Numbered from the stretch's first letter, positions 1-11,859 are shown. The stretch is DNA of 64,000 bases from Terebella lapidaria (GCA_949152475.1 OX424562.1:40596157-40660156), one strand, 5' to 3'. Numbers and translations: made by a program. Notes: generated from the letters alone by a model not told the origin.

Positions 1-620
1 TGGCAATATATGTCATGGTGTTAATATGTGAAATTAGACAACCGCATCGGTGTGCAACACTCGACGCTCTACACTATTATTCTCCCTACAAAAAGATGAA
101 GGGTTCCGCTTCCGCATAAACCATGACATGCCATGAACCTCATCTGCTGGACTGCCCATTAGTATTGAAATCTAGCGAGTTGTATCTTGAACAATATCTA
201 CATTTCAAACACATTTCAGGACATTAGTAAATAGCGTTAGTACCGTCATATTGACTTGATCGTCCGGCCAGGTTGTTGATATTACTTTATGAATATTGCT
301 TTGTGGTGGCACAAAACAATTACCTTCGCACAGTTAACATTTAACGAATAAAAACGGGTGTAAATGATATCACCATATTGAGTCATCTGGTACAATTAGG
401 CCTATGCATTGAAAACGCTCAGCTGATCTGTAGATGAACAATTTCATAAGCGAGTACGTGAGAGATGTGTACATATATTTCTTATCGGATGCTTCACATT
501 TGATAAAGACTATACACAACAACACAAACAAATCCAAACCTGATGGCACTCGATACATATGGGTAATTATACCGAAGCGTCATGTCTGAAATGTTCATAT
601 GAAATCATTCCAAACGAGAC
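1..620. repeat. Segmental duplication, left copy
   Basis: The first ~370 bases match 7451-7804, and 375-620 match 8577-9135, in the same order and orientation. Landmarks shared by both copies include the runs around GAAGGGTTCCGCTTCC and CAATTAGGCCTATGC. The right copy carries a 772-bp inverted-repeat element between the two matching parts; this copy does not. No convincing gene was seen here. Confidence 0.8.
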
Positions 621-802
621 AATCAGAGATTGCAGACCCTCGCCCTTCAGATTTAGTAACTAAAATTAGGCGATAGTTGAGAGTTTTGGTCTTAAGACCA
701 TCGGTTGTACGCCATACGATTGGGAATTGGCCAAAGAAAAATACAAAAATAAGTTGAAACATTAGTATCATTAGTATTAGTATTAGTATTAGTTGTACAT
801 TA

Positions 803-1557
803 GTATCTCGCACACTGCATCGAAAACTCGTTCTAAAGTAATATGGTCAGTATTTTACAGAAAAATATTTTACTCACCATGTGTCGTAATCAGTTCAGAA
901 AAAGTTAGCCTTACAGCGTTGACAACATCATGATCTAACCTCTAAACAAAAGAACTAGGTCGGACAACGCTCCATGCCATTTTATGTGAAGTTTCCATGA
1001 ACCCGTTTTGGATGTTCCACCCAAAGGCTACCCATTACTGCAAGCATATTCAGACTGTTAACTTTGATCTGGCAGCTTTAGAGCGTATACCATGTAATTA
1101 GAGGCTTGACACGCCACAAGCGATTCAATCATAAATTATCAGAGCCCTATTTAGATGACGTTGGACCTTTATATTGCTCACACTTGAAGTTTGAAGTATT
1201 TGAAACCTCCAGTTCATACAATGTTGCTGTACATGGGCCATACGTTTTGGCCACATTGTGATCAATGTTTAGACACTACATATTTGTGGACCACATCTGT
1301 GGGCGAGGGCCTATATCTGATCAAATCAGTCTCCTATGGATAATTGGACAGTGCAGACTTGTCCATTGGTATCTCTTACACTGCATCAAGTCCCCGATAA
1401 GGTAATACGGTCAGTATTTTAGAGAAAAGAATATTTTACTCCCCATGTGTCGGCATCAGCTGAAAAGAAGTTAGCATTACAGCGTTGACAACAACATGAC
1501 CTGACCCCTAAACAAAAGAACTAGGCCGGACAACGCTCTATGCCATTTGACAGTATG
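803..1557. repeat. Diverged direct repeat pair (803-983 and 1363-1557)
   Basis: Two ~185-bp segments about 565 bp apart share blocks such as CTAAACAAAAGAACTAGG and the CAGCGTTGACAAC run. They differ by scattered substitutions and small indels, so the duplication is old. The bases between them hold no recognisable gene. Confidence 0.65.
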
Positions 1558-1918
1558 TTGATTATTGAATGGGATATTGTTTTTGCTTCAAATGTATCAA
1601 TTTTAGCTTTTTTTACTAACAACTTGAGGTGACTCAAAAACAAACAGTAAAACTTATTAAATCAACTCATCTGATGTTTGAAATATCTGTGTTGTACTGG
1701 TGCTAACATATACTAATAGATAGATACCTTACATATACTAATATAGATATTTATAATAGTTTGATGTCATATTACTCAATTAATTTCTGTAGTTGTACAA
1801 TTAATTTCTGTAGCTTTTTTACCAACAACTTGAGGGGAATCAAAAGCAAACAGTAAAACCTATTAAATCAACTCATCTGATGTTTGAAATATTTGTGTTG
1901 TACTGGTGCTAACATATA

Positions 1919-2933
1919 TGTTACAGATTCCATTTTATGGTATTTGTGTATATATTTGTGTAACATTCGTCTGATCATATTTGTCTTATTGCACAGTTTC
2001 CTAATTTTATACCAGCAGTATATTTTGTGTCTAGACAGTCTTGTCTGGTGGCCTGCGTGTCCAGCAGGATGGTTAGATTTAGTTGGATTCGCTTCACTGC
2101 ACACCTCTATATAATGTCTCACCCACAGTCGTATGTATCACTCATCATTTGGCTGTCCGAGGCGTGCTTAGAACTGTGTTCACTGCAGAAGTTATATGGG
2201 AATTTGTATACGCCGTCATTGTAAGTAAATCTTTCATTTTTACTCTATACTAGCTGTGGTGTTCAGCGTTACATTTATACGGCAATATCAGGTATTTTGT
2301 TACCATCTAAATATATTGTGGATTGAATTTCTATGATTGAAAACCTGGGCGATTTGTTGACTCTACTGTCAATTATTACTGTTACTCTACTGTTATTCAC
2401 TATTGCTAATTTAATGGAAAACGTGACCTTGAAAACTTACCTTGTGCATTCATTTTATATTGCAAGTTTCGTTGCCTGCTTAGTGGAATATCTTTGGACT
2501 ATCACTTTGTCAAGTCGTCTAGTGTCACGTCTCCACGTCGTCTAGTGTCACGTCTCCACGTCGTCTAGGGTCACGTCTCCACGTCGTCTAGTGTCAAGTC
2601 GCGACCTACGTCACGCACGCTCATCGCCTTGTCACGTCAACTCGTCGCCACGTCATCGTGTTTTCTCGTTGCCACTTCATCGTCTTGTGTCGATTCGCCG
2701 CCACATCTTGGATCGTCTGGACATCGTGTGTCGCCTCGTTGCCACGTCATTGCATCATCGTTCATCTTTCTGTGTGATACTTCTGTGATTTGACGTTGTG
2801 TTTGCCCGATTGGCTGTACTGTCTAACCGTATGCTGTATATGTGTATATATAATCCTGTAAATCTGTGTATATTATATAAATAGTGTATATAAATTACAC
2901 TCGTCTTGTTGTGTACAACGCCACTCGCCAACA
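1919..2933 (+). repeat. 5' LTR
   Basis: It is 1,015 bp, starts TGTTACAG and ends CGCCAACA. It contains a region of repeated CGTCTCCACGTCGTCTAG-type units (about 2513-2600). It matches the 3' LTR except for two substitutions noticed by eye (near 2052 and 2882). Confidence 0.93.
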
Positions 2934-3112
2934 TTTGGTACCAGAGGTGGGGTTGTACACAACAAGACGAGTGTAATTTATATACACGTCTCCTGTCTTA
3001 TCTGTCAGAGGTGACGCTATCTCCGTTCCTTTCTTGGCTTAGCGTCTTACTACCGAAGGTATATTCCGGATTTCTCGGAGATAGCGTCACCTCTGACAGA
3101 TAAGACAGGCAA
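2886..3112. other. Snap-back palindromes at the LTR/internal junction
   Basis: The stretch 2952-2982 is the reverse complement of the LTR end at about 2889-2919. Just downstream, about 2990-3025 is the reverse complement of about 3076-3111 (CTATCTCCG versus CGGAGATAG at the inner ends). Two adjacent inverted repeats at the point where most of the interior is missing suggest template switching during reverse transcription. Confidence 0.8.
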
Positions 3113-3128
3113 GAACCAGCCTAACCAC

Positions 3129-3590
3129 ATGAAATGGACAGAAAGCTGTGACCGAGCTTTCTCTGCTCTCAAGCTACGGTTATCTAGTTATCCAGTTCTG
3201 CACTTGCCTGATTTTTCTCGTCCGTTTCTTGTGCAGGTTGATGCGTCCGAACGTGGTCTCGGTGCTGTGTTAAGTCAAGTTGACGATCAAGGTTATGAGC
3301 ACCCTATTGTATTTTGCAGCCGGAAGCTACTTGAACGCGAACGTAAATTGGCTACAACCGAAAAAGAATGCCTCGGCCTTGTGTGGGCTGTTGATCTATT
3401 AAAACCATATTTGTACGGTAACCAGTTCACTATTGAAACTGACCACAATGCCCTTGTGTGGTTAGACAAGTTTAAAGATACAAATCAGAAGCTACTTAGA
3501 TGGAGCTTGATGCTTCAACAGTATTCTTTCACAGTTCGTCACAGACGTGGTATTGACAATAAGAATGCGGATGCTCTTTCAAGGTTATAG
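3129..3590 (+). CDS. Ty3/gypsy RT-connection and RNase H fragment
   Basis: A 153-codon open frame encodes the end of a gypsy reverse transcriptase and its RNase H. Visible family motifs are AFSALKLRLSSYPVL at the N-terminus, VDASERGLGAVLSQ carrying the first catalytic Asp, ATTEKECLGLVWAV carrying the Glu, TDHNALVWL carrying the next Asp, and the closing NKNADALSRL. RNase H normally removes the RNA strand of the RNA/DNA hybrid in reverse transcription. The frame is open from end to end and sits between two LTRs, but upstream pol is gone and the ATG is probably fortuitous. Whether a protein is made is unknown. This is a retrotransposon remnant, not a host gene. Confidence 0.9.
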   Translation: MKWTESCDRAFSALKLRLSSYPVLHLPDFSRPFLVQVDASERGLGAVLSQVDDQGYEHPIVFCSRKLLERERKLATTEKECLGLVWAVDLLKPYLYGNQFTIETDHNALVWLDKFKDTNQKLLRWSLMLQQYSFTVRHRRGIDNKNADALSRL

Positions 3591-3696
3591 CTGAATTTAT
3601 TGATGCACAGAACCACAAGTAATTTGACATGGTTGGTATATTTGTTTGGTGTTTTCCTCCATGAAATTATGAATTTCAAACCTAAGGAGGGAGGAG

Positions 3697-4711
3697 TGTT
3701 ACAGATTCCATTTTATGGTATTTGTGTATATATTTGTGTAACATTCGTCTGATCATATTTGTCTTATTGCACAGTTTCCTAATTTTATACCAGCAGTATA
3801 TTTTGTGTCTAGACAGTCTTGTCTGGTGGCCGGCGTGTCCAGCAGGATGGTTAGATTTAGTTGGATTCGCTTCACTGCACACCTCTATATAATGTCTCAC
3901 CCACAGTCGTATGTATCACTCATCATTTGGCTGTCCGAGGCGTGCTTAGAACTGTGTTCACTGCAGAAGTTATATGGGAATTTGTATACGCCGTCATTGT
4001 AAGTAAATCTTTCATTTTTACTCTATACTAGCTGTGGTGTTCAGCGTTACATTTATACGGCAATATCAGGTATTTTGTTACCATCTAAATATATTGTGGA
4101 TTGAATTTCTATGATTGAAAACCTGGGCGATTTGTTGACTCTACTGTCAATTATTACTGTTACTCTACTGTTATTCACTATTGCTAATTTAATGGAAAAC
4201 GTGACCTTGAAAACTTACCTTGTGCATTCATTTTATATTGCAAGTTTCGTTGCCTGCTTAGTGGAATATCTTTGGACTATCACTTTGTCAAGTCGTCTAG
4301 TGTCACGTCTCCACGTCGTCTAGTGTCACGTCTCCACGTCGTCTAGGGTCACGTCTCCACGTCGTCTAGTGTCAAGTCGCGACCTACGTCACGCACGCTC
4401 ATCGCCTTGTCACGTCAACTCGTCGCCACGTCATCGTGTTTTCTCGTTGCCACTTCATCGTCTTGTGTCGATTCGCCGCCACATCTTGGATCGTCTGGAC
4501 ATCGTGTGTCGCCTCGTTGCCACGTCATTGCATCATCGTTCATCTTTCTGTGTGATACTTCTGTGATTTGACGTTGTGTTTGCCCGATTGGCTGTACTGT
4601 CTAACCGTATGCTGTATATGTGTATATATAATCCTGTAAATCTGTGTATATTATATAAACAGTGTATATAAATTACACTCGTCTTGTTGTGTACAACGCC
4701 ACTCGCCAACA
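3697..4711 (+). repeat. 3' LTR
   Basis: Same length and ends as the 5' LTR (TGTTACAG to CGCCAACA), directly preceded by a purine-rich tract and followed by the target duplication ATATA. Confidence 0.93.
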
Positions 4712-5705
4712 ATATACTAATAGATAGATATCTTACATATACTAATATAGATATTTATAATAGTTTGATGTGATATTACTCAATTAATTTCTGTAGTTGT
4801 ACAATTAATTTCTGTAGCTTTTTTACCAACAACTTGAGGGGAATCAAAAACAAACAGTAAAACCTATTAAATCAACTCATCTGATGTTTGAAAATATTTG
4901 TGTTGTACTGGTGATAACATATACTAATAGATAGATATCTTACATATACTAATATAGATATTTATAATAGTTTGATGTGATATTATTCAATTAATGTCTG
5001 TAGTTGTAAAATTAATTTCTGTAGCTTTTTTTTTACCAACAACTTGAGGTGACTCAAAAACAAACAGTAAAACTTATTAAATCAACTCATCTGATGTTTG
5101 AAATATCTGTGTTGTACTGGTGCTAACATTTACTAATAGATAGATATTTTACATATACTAATATATATATTTATAATAGTTTGATGTCATATTACTCAAT
5201 TAATTTCTGTAGTTGTACAATTAATTTCTGTAGCTTTTTTTACCAACAACTTGAGAGGAATCAAAAACAAACAGTAAAACCTATTAAATCAACCCATCTG
5301 ATGTTTGAAATATTTGTGTTGTACTGGTGCTAACATATACTAATAGATAGATATCTTACATATACTAATATAGATATTTATAACAGTTTGATGTGATATT
5401 ACTCAATTAATTTCTGTAGTTGTACAATTAATTTCTGTAGCTTTTTTTTTACCAACAACTTGAGGGGAATCAAAAACAAACAGTAAAACCTATTAAATCA
5501 ACTTATTCGATGTTTGAAATATCTGTGTCGTACTGGTGCTAACATATACTAATAGATATATGTAAGATATATCTTACATATACTAATATAGATATTTATA
5601 GTAGTATGATGTCATATTACTCAATTATTTCTGTAGTTGTACACAAAATATTATCCAGTATCCAACTCTATTGAAAAATATACATGATGATTGAAATATC
5701 TGCAG

Positions 5706-7497
5706 TCAACAACAACTATCTGATTCAGGTCCAAATGTAAAGTTACGACATTGGGCTCCACTCTCTCTGTCCCAAGTATATCCAAATAGTTCGAAATCCA
5801 TCCCATAAATCTCCATCAGCTTCTTGATCACTGCGGAGCTGACATTCATGAAGGCTTCTGAGACTTTTGTCAGCTTCTGTTCCGCTGTCTGGTCACGACT
5901 CTTGTTCCTCTCAGGGAAGAAGTCATCAGTAACATTCAGCAATTTCAACACGACGTGAACATCTGTTTTTAGGGTTTCCAGTTTGATTATGTGATCATAT
6001 TGAATGTCACATGGATGACATATCTGATAGAATGGACGCCAGTGTTTGTCCATGAATGTGGTTGAATACTTCCTGACAATCAGTTCAACAAACTGTCCAA
6101 ATGAGAATCGTGATGGTCCTGATTTGACATGGTTTTTAAATGCGCTGCGTATATAGTGTGCATATCTGCGCAAGTAGGGTGTCTGATGTGAGAATTTTTG
6201 TTTGTAAGTGGACATCAGCCGATCAAAAGGATGGCGTACAACGATTATTTTTGTATATGACTCCAGTCTGGTTTTGATTTCTGATAAGGACAACATATTC
6301 ATATAACGCAAACCAAATCTGCGGATTGTAGATGGGTTATGGACTGTTAACCTTCGATCGCCCTTCACCTTTCCTGTCGCCTTTACCATCAACTGTTTGA
6401 ATGACGTACTTGCGACCTTTGGAATCTTACAGTAGATTACTCTGTGTATGTCGTCCACTAACAGGTTTTTATAAAATGTTTTCTTTCGTTTGGTGTCGGG
6501 GCTGGTCTTGCTACCAGAGGCGCATGCTGCTTCCACCGTTGATGTTCGACTCTTACACGACGTGACGGGTGTGTCCTTCGTGATCAGTTGTTCAGATGAA
6601 GTGTTTCCAACCTGCGGTAACTTGTATGATCTTTTCACCTGTGCGTCATTCATGGAGACGCCAACATACAATGCTTTGTGTTTTCTGTTTTCCTTTGTGG
6701 ACAGCCAGTCTCTGGCGCCTGTTGTATAATACGATGGTACAGGAGTATGACACTTCTCCTTGTTCCCTGAAACAAATAAATTTTGACATATAATTGCCAC
6801 CTTCCACGATGTTGTATTCAATGTATTCAGAGGGATACAAATGAGTTACCATAGATACATAATGTATGAATCGACCTACTTATCACCAACACCACAAGAT
6901 GCGAGCAAAAACCTAGAACACAACATTTAGAATAGAAACAAAGTTCACACGAGCCTTTTAATCCAAAGACAAACTCGATGTCATCAGCAGGACACAATCT
7001 GTAAAATGTAGTTGCCTTCCCAGGTCACAAGACTGTTCTTTGTGTACACGTATAGGATATAAGACATCCTATATCACCTACAAGAGTCTGATTCCCAAGA
7101 CGACCACCTGCACGTAATTATATCTTATTATGTATACGACAATAGCTATGTTGGTCAGACTTTGTTTCTATTCCAAATGTTTTATCCACGATGCTTTTCA
7201 TTGTCATCATCAAAATCATGTGTTTTTGATGTTTATAGGTTAACACAAACATTGCAAAATGTCTGTGTGTTTCTAGCAAAATGCTCATAGTGTTCACCAG
7301 CGCTCACCTTCGTTCAAGGACATCTGTGTTGCATGCACACTTTCCAGTGGGTAAATGTCCATTCTAGACACGATGCAAATACCACAAATGGCAAGGGAGG
7401 TAATTGTGAGAAATAGGTATCTATTTCGGTTACAAACACACTTTGATACATTCGCAATATATGTCATGGTGACAAAACTGTGTGTAAAACTCGACAC
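5706..7497 (-). CDS. HNK-1/CHST8-14-type carbohydrate sulfotransferase, two exons
   Basis: Predicted Golgi type II membrane enzyme that moves sulfate from PAPS to a sugar on a glycoprotein or glycosaminoglycan. Exon 1 (7497-7308) encodes a short cytoplasmic tail and a membrane anchor (YLFLTITSLAICGICIV) and ends at donor GTGAGC. Exon 2 (6766-5706) follows acceptor TTTGTTTCAG. Phase 1 at both ends keeps the frame, giving 416 residues, usual for the family. In exon 2 the 5'-phosphosulfate loop is IPKVASTSFKQL (about 6420-6390), the 3'-phosphate site is VVRHPFDRLMSTY (6242-6204), and HWRPFYQICHPC plus KLETL are typical family blocks. The acceptor sugar cannot be told from sequence. The stem between anchor and catalytic domain is Ser/Thr/Lys-rich and poorly conserved. 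The start could also be the second Met, ten codons in. A further 5' exon is possible. Confidence 0.87.
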
Positions 7498-9135
7498 TAT
7501 ACACCATTACTCTCTCTCACAAAGTGATGAAGGGTTCCGCTTCCTTATAAACCATGATATGCCATGAACCTCATCTGCCCATTAGTATTAAAATCTAGCG
7601 AATTGTATCTTGAAACAATATCTACATTTCAAATACATTTCAGGACATTAGTAAATAGCGTCAGTACCGTCATATTGACTTGATGGCCTGGCCAGGTTGT
7701 TGATATTACTTTATGAATATTGCTTTGTGGTAGCACAAAACAATTACCTTTCGCACAGGCAACATTTAGCGAATAAAAACGGTTGTAAACCATATCACCA
7801 TATTCACTGTGGCGAGACTGGATGCACTAACGATCGTTAGTGCATCCCGCAATGGTGAACACCACTCGCGGTTCGTTTGAAGTTTCTTCATTTTCCCGAT
7901 AATTACGCTTGTGATCGATACACACATACATCTGCTGATTTTTATGCGCTCGAAACAATAGTTAGTTGCAAATACACGGCGATTTGTGATGGTTTGAGCA
8001 TGAAAAACTCGTCTGAAAAAAAGCCGAAAGATTCCCTAACGATTGTTTTTGTAAAATCGAAGATTCCCTAACGAACATGTGAAGAATCCCTAACCGCCGT
8101 GACGATCTTTTCTTTATTAATTCAAATCTACGTTATTTAAAGGTTAAACGTGAAATAAAGTACCAATTGACATGTATTGATGTGAAAAGATGACCTTCCA
8201 GTACAGATTTCCTATTTTTAATGTGACATTCGCTAAATCATGTCGCACAAATCAACGAATTCCCAATGGTGTATGATATGGACCTATAACAATATACACG
8301 TACTAGGCCTATATCGTTAGGGAATCTCACTTTTGTCGTTGGTGAATCTTATCGCTAATTCTTTTCCTCAACATATCTCAACAAAAAAGCGTGACCTGCT
8401 GGAAATAACTACACATGTCTTTGACCAAAATCACTAAGCTGCCTTCGAAGTATCCATTTATCACAAATGGACCTGTCATTTGATAAAATACGGTTAAAAA
8501 CCAAACTGACCGTGTTTACTGTCGGCCATTGCGGGATGCACTAACGATCGTTAGTGCATCCAGTATCGCCACAGTGATATTGAATAATCTGGTACAATTA
8601 GGCCTATGCTTTGAAAGCGCTCAGCTGATCTGTAGATTATTATTAAACATATTTATTTCAGTTGGATTTCTCAAGTAGCCAAGGGCTAATCGAGTGAGAT
8701 TTCCAACATAGTTTCACATTTGAGAACAAATACGGTTACACAGGTAAACATGACACATATACATAAATACATGTTCCAATGTGTTCAAAACATACATGAC
8801 ATAAGATCAGCACAGATGTAACGTGATGAGGATGATGCGAGAAGAATGAAGAGTGAATGATTCAGGACTTCAAGTCTTAACTAGCGATGAAAAATCGGAA
8901 TACAGCCACTGTTTGGAATGGGTATGATGTTGGTGAACTGGAGGGGGATTATTTACTCAGAGGTGGTGATGAACAATTTCATAAGCGAGTATGTGAGAGA
9001 TGTGTACATATATTTATGATCGGATGCTTCACATTTGATAAAGGCTATACACAACAACATAAACAAATCCCAACCTGATGGCACTCGATACATATGGGTA
9101 ATTATACCGAAGCGTCATGTCTGATATGTTCATAT
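7451..9135. repeat. Segmental duplication, right copy (interrupted)
   Basis: 7451-7804 and 8577-9135 match 1-620. The interruption at 7805-8576 is an inverted-repeat transposon. About 8640-8985 has extra sequence not seen in the left copy (another small insertion or deletion). The 5' exon of the sulfotransferase overlaps the edge of this duplicated block, so the gene's upstream region has been copied. Confidence 0.75.
7805..8576. mobile_element. 772-bp non-autonomous TIR element, 5-bp target duplication
   Basis: Terminal inverted repeats of 51 bp (one mismatch) start CACTGTGGCGA. Each terminus holds a perfect 26-bp palindrome centred on AACGATCGTT. ATATT is duplicated at 7800-7804 and 8577-8581, and the paralogous empty site with a single ATATT is at 375-379. 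The interior repeats the word CCCTAACGA/CCCTAACC several times and has no credible gene. The CACTGTG end and 5-bp duplication resemble the Transib/ProtoRAG superfamily, but no transposase is present, so the superfamily is inference. Confidence 0.9.
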
Positions 9136-9139
9136 GAAA

Positions 9140-10227
9140 TCATTCCAAAATAAAATTTCCAGTGACTCGAATTCAATGCGATAAAACATATTTTTTCATG
9201 CATGCAATTCAATATGAAATGACTTGGAAGTGTTCTGAACAAACATAGGGGCCTACTGTGAATATCAGTGTTGTGATAGTTTGTCATTTTTGCACCAATC
9301 GTTAAATTATCAGGTTTTTTTCGAGAACGACTGTAACCACATCTTGTGGTCTCTTGTCTACAAGGTTTATCCACTTCATGTACATATATATCTATGGTGC
9401 CACTGTTTACGCGAACAATACAAAGTTCAGCAATCATTTATTTTCCAATATATTATTTGTGTATCATTTTCTTTATAAAAGAAGGAGAAAAAATTAGTTC
9501 ACATATGTTACCAAAACAAGCCAAGTGAACATATGCTGGACACCAGAAGAGACAAGCTCATCGGGCTGGTGACCACAGAAATGAAATACATTAACAGAAT
9601 ACTACGTTACAACAAGAAGCCACAGAAATAAAACAAATACGATTGTTTGATAAAACCAAATAAAAGCACGTTGGTACGATTGGCAGGTTCTCGTGATGAC
9701 GTAATACAGCCCAGAGATGGGAAAACTTCCTCTTGTATGGTAGGTTTTTCGATTGCCTGAACGGGCGATCAATGAGATACAATATCTTCAAACGGAAACC
9801 TGATCTGGAACCTCATGGTTCCCCTGTTGATTCAAGGTTCAAGGAAAACATTTAAACTAATTTGTAGTGACTGACGTAATTTGTAGTGACTGACAATCAT
9901 CCAAATACGAGTGATAACGTATCCGTGCTCCCACACCAGCTTCCCCGTGTGCCTATAGTTTATTCACTCTGAATCATCGTGTTAATTCACTGTTTTAACA
10001 GTACTATTCTCGGTATTGATATAAAAACCCTCATTAACATCTGTTTCTTTTTTGTCCAAATCCACAAGATACCACAAGATCCACAAGATAACTTCATATA
10101 AACATAAACGAAATAGGAATTTTATTGGATTTTGATAATGAATATATAAAAATATATATATATAAATTTTATGGAATACAAATACAAATAATTTATTTAA
10201 TATAGCGCAGGCTTTGATGATACATCT
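9140..10227. other. Intergenic region without recognisable gene
   Basis: A+T-rich sequence with short chance frames on both strands. It has an AT-dinucleotide run near 10130-10200. Nothing was recognised. Confidence 0.5.
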
Positions 10228-11642
10228 TCAGGTGCGCTTTACATTAGGCAAACATACAGTTACCACAATGTGAATAAAAATGTTTTTAATTTTACTCTGT
10301 GGGGGGGGGGGGGGGGTTGCTTGTTTGACACTATTAGGGAGTTCATTCCACCAAAGAGCACCGGCGACATCTATGGACCTGCTCGCAAATGTCTGTGCTT
10401 TCACAGCAGGAATATCCAGCTGCTTGTACATCAGATTAGAGCGTAACACGCGTGTTGGGTCCTTTATGACAAACAGCTTCCGGAGGTACTCTGGTCCATC
10501 TTGGTTCACTGCTTTTTAGACCAGTGTGAGATTTTTCGATGAATTCATTCTTAGTCGATTTTCGTCCATCCATGGCTTTATGACCATGGCCTTTGATTCA
10601 AGGGATTTGATTGTTCTGTGTTCGTCCAGCCTGTCTGATGCTTTAAACGCTTGCTTCAACGCATGGTCGTCAGCATAACCATGCAGTTGGTTGTCACTGG
10701 AAACCACAGTTTCTATGGTGCCGACATATGCAAGGTAGAACACAGGCCCGGCACACGAACCTTGGAGAACGGACAATGTCAGTTCCCTACAAGAGGAGTA
10801 GCTTGACTGTACGTTGACTTTACAGGAGCGGGGACGAAGATAACTGTCACACCACGACAGGGCTTTGTCGGTTAAACCGAATCTCTGTTGGAGGACAGAG
10901 AGCAGAACGTCGTTGTCTACTGTATCGAACGCCGCACTTACGTCAATAGCCATAAGTGCGGTTACTTCCTGGCTTTCCATTGCCCACAGTAGATCACTCA
11001 TCAGTTTGGCGCACGTCTCCACAACCTTGGATATGAAAGTTAAGTTACTCACAGGGCGGTAATTAGAGCATATGAGTTCGAGACCAGCCTTTTTCAATAG
11101 TGGTCATATCACTGCGACTTTCCACTGTGTTGCAAACACAACTTGGGTCAGAGGTGTGTTCACCATTTTATTGATGATGCCAATAAAACAACGTAGGTGT
11201 TTCTTCAGCAACGATGTTGAGTACAGTCAATTTCGCATGATTCACTTGGCATCGACGCCAGGATTTTGTGCACTTCTTCCTCTGTGAATGGTTGGAAGTA
11301 ACAGAGGTTGCTGATAGTTACTGGCTCAGGGACATACTGTGGAATATGCTGTAGACTATCGCTAATGTTCGTGATTTTACCCAGGAAGTAGTCTGCGAAC
11401 ATGTCTGCAGATTCAGAGCCACTTAAGCCATCAGGAAGCGGATTGTCCTTCTTCCTGCCAGTCATATTGTTGAAGAGTTGGTACAGCATTTTGTTATTTC
11501 CCTTGCTGTCCAAAATCTGCTGAGAGAGTACTTGTATCTTGCTATTGTTAATCAGTCTGTTGTATTTATTTCGCTCCACCTTCAACGACTTCCAGTGGAG
11601 GGTTGTACCATACTTTCTCCATAACTTTTCACATCTCCTCAC
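10228..11642 (-). pseudogene. Broken non-LTR retrotransposon (LINE) reverse transcriptase
   Basis: Read on the minus strand, 11642-11205 resembles the pre-RT region, 11097-10516 the reverse transcriptase, and 10509-10228 the C-terminal end. Motifs seen are NYRPVSNL near the start of RT, a palm motif around DVSAAFDTVDNDVLL, and the catalytic box as YADDH in the core order. The C-terminal block AGALWWNELPNSV is the usual LINE ending. Frame breaks at about 11100 and 10512, and loss of the usual PQGS spacing (seen as LQGSCAGP), show that it is dead. It belongs broadly to the CR1/L2/Jockey group; I cannot assign the clade. A poly-G run at about 10302-10317 lies in the C-terminal part. Confidence 0.85.
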
Positions 11643-11859
11643 AACATGTTTTTGGTCCTTAATTTGCTCGATGAACCACTCTTTCTGGATACGAACTGTC
11701 CTGGTTTTTGGAGGTCATCGAGAACAGATTCAATCTGGTCCTCGAAGTTCTTCACTAGGACATCCAGGTTGTCAGAGTGGACCTCATCAAAAGTCAGTCT
11801 GTGTTCCTATGGAAGCGTTGAAGGGCCACTCAGAAAAATTATTTTTTTAAAGTTCCCGA

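Larger units (their letters stand above)
1919..4711 (+). mobile_element. Ty3/gypsy-type LTR retrotransposon, internally deleted, RNase H only
   Basis: Two near-identical 1,015-bp direct repeats (1919-2933 and 3697-4711), each starting TG and ending CA, flank a 763-bp interior. A 5-bp target duplication ATATA lies at 1914-1918 and 4712-4716. A primer-binding-site candidate follows the left LTR at about 2934, and a purine run (CCTAAGGAGGGAGGAG, 3681-3696) precedes the right LTR. By eye only two base differences separate the LTRs, so insertion was recent. Gag, protease, most of reverse transcriptase and integrase are missing. Only the RNase H region remains, so mobility would need proteins from another copy. 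Confidence 0.93.
1585..5640. repeat. AT-rich satellite array, ~207-bp unit, interrupted by an LTR element
   Basis: A unit of roughly 207 bp containing ACTAATAGATAGATA, TTTCTGTAGTTGTAC, ACCAACAACTTGAGG and CATCTGATGTTTGAAA occurs before 1918 and then several times from 4712 to 5640 (unit starts near 1709, 4713, 4922, 5132, 5337 and 5548). The LTR element at 1919-4711 is inserted into one unit. Units differ by point changes and A/T-run length. No coding potential was seen. Confidence 0.85.

Noticed and set aside
2333..2788. Small frames duplicated at 4111-4566
   Set aside because: They lie in the LTRs, so both copies are the same repeat; no domain seen.
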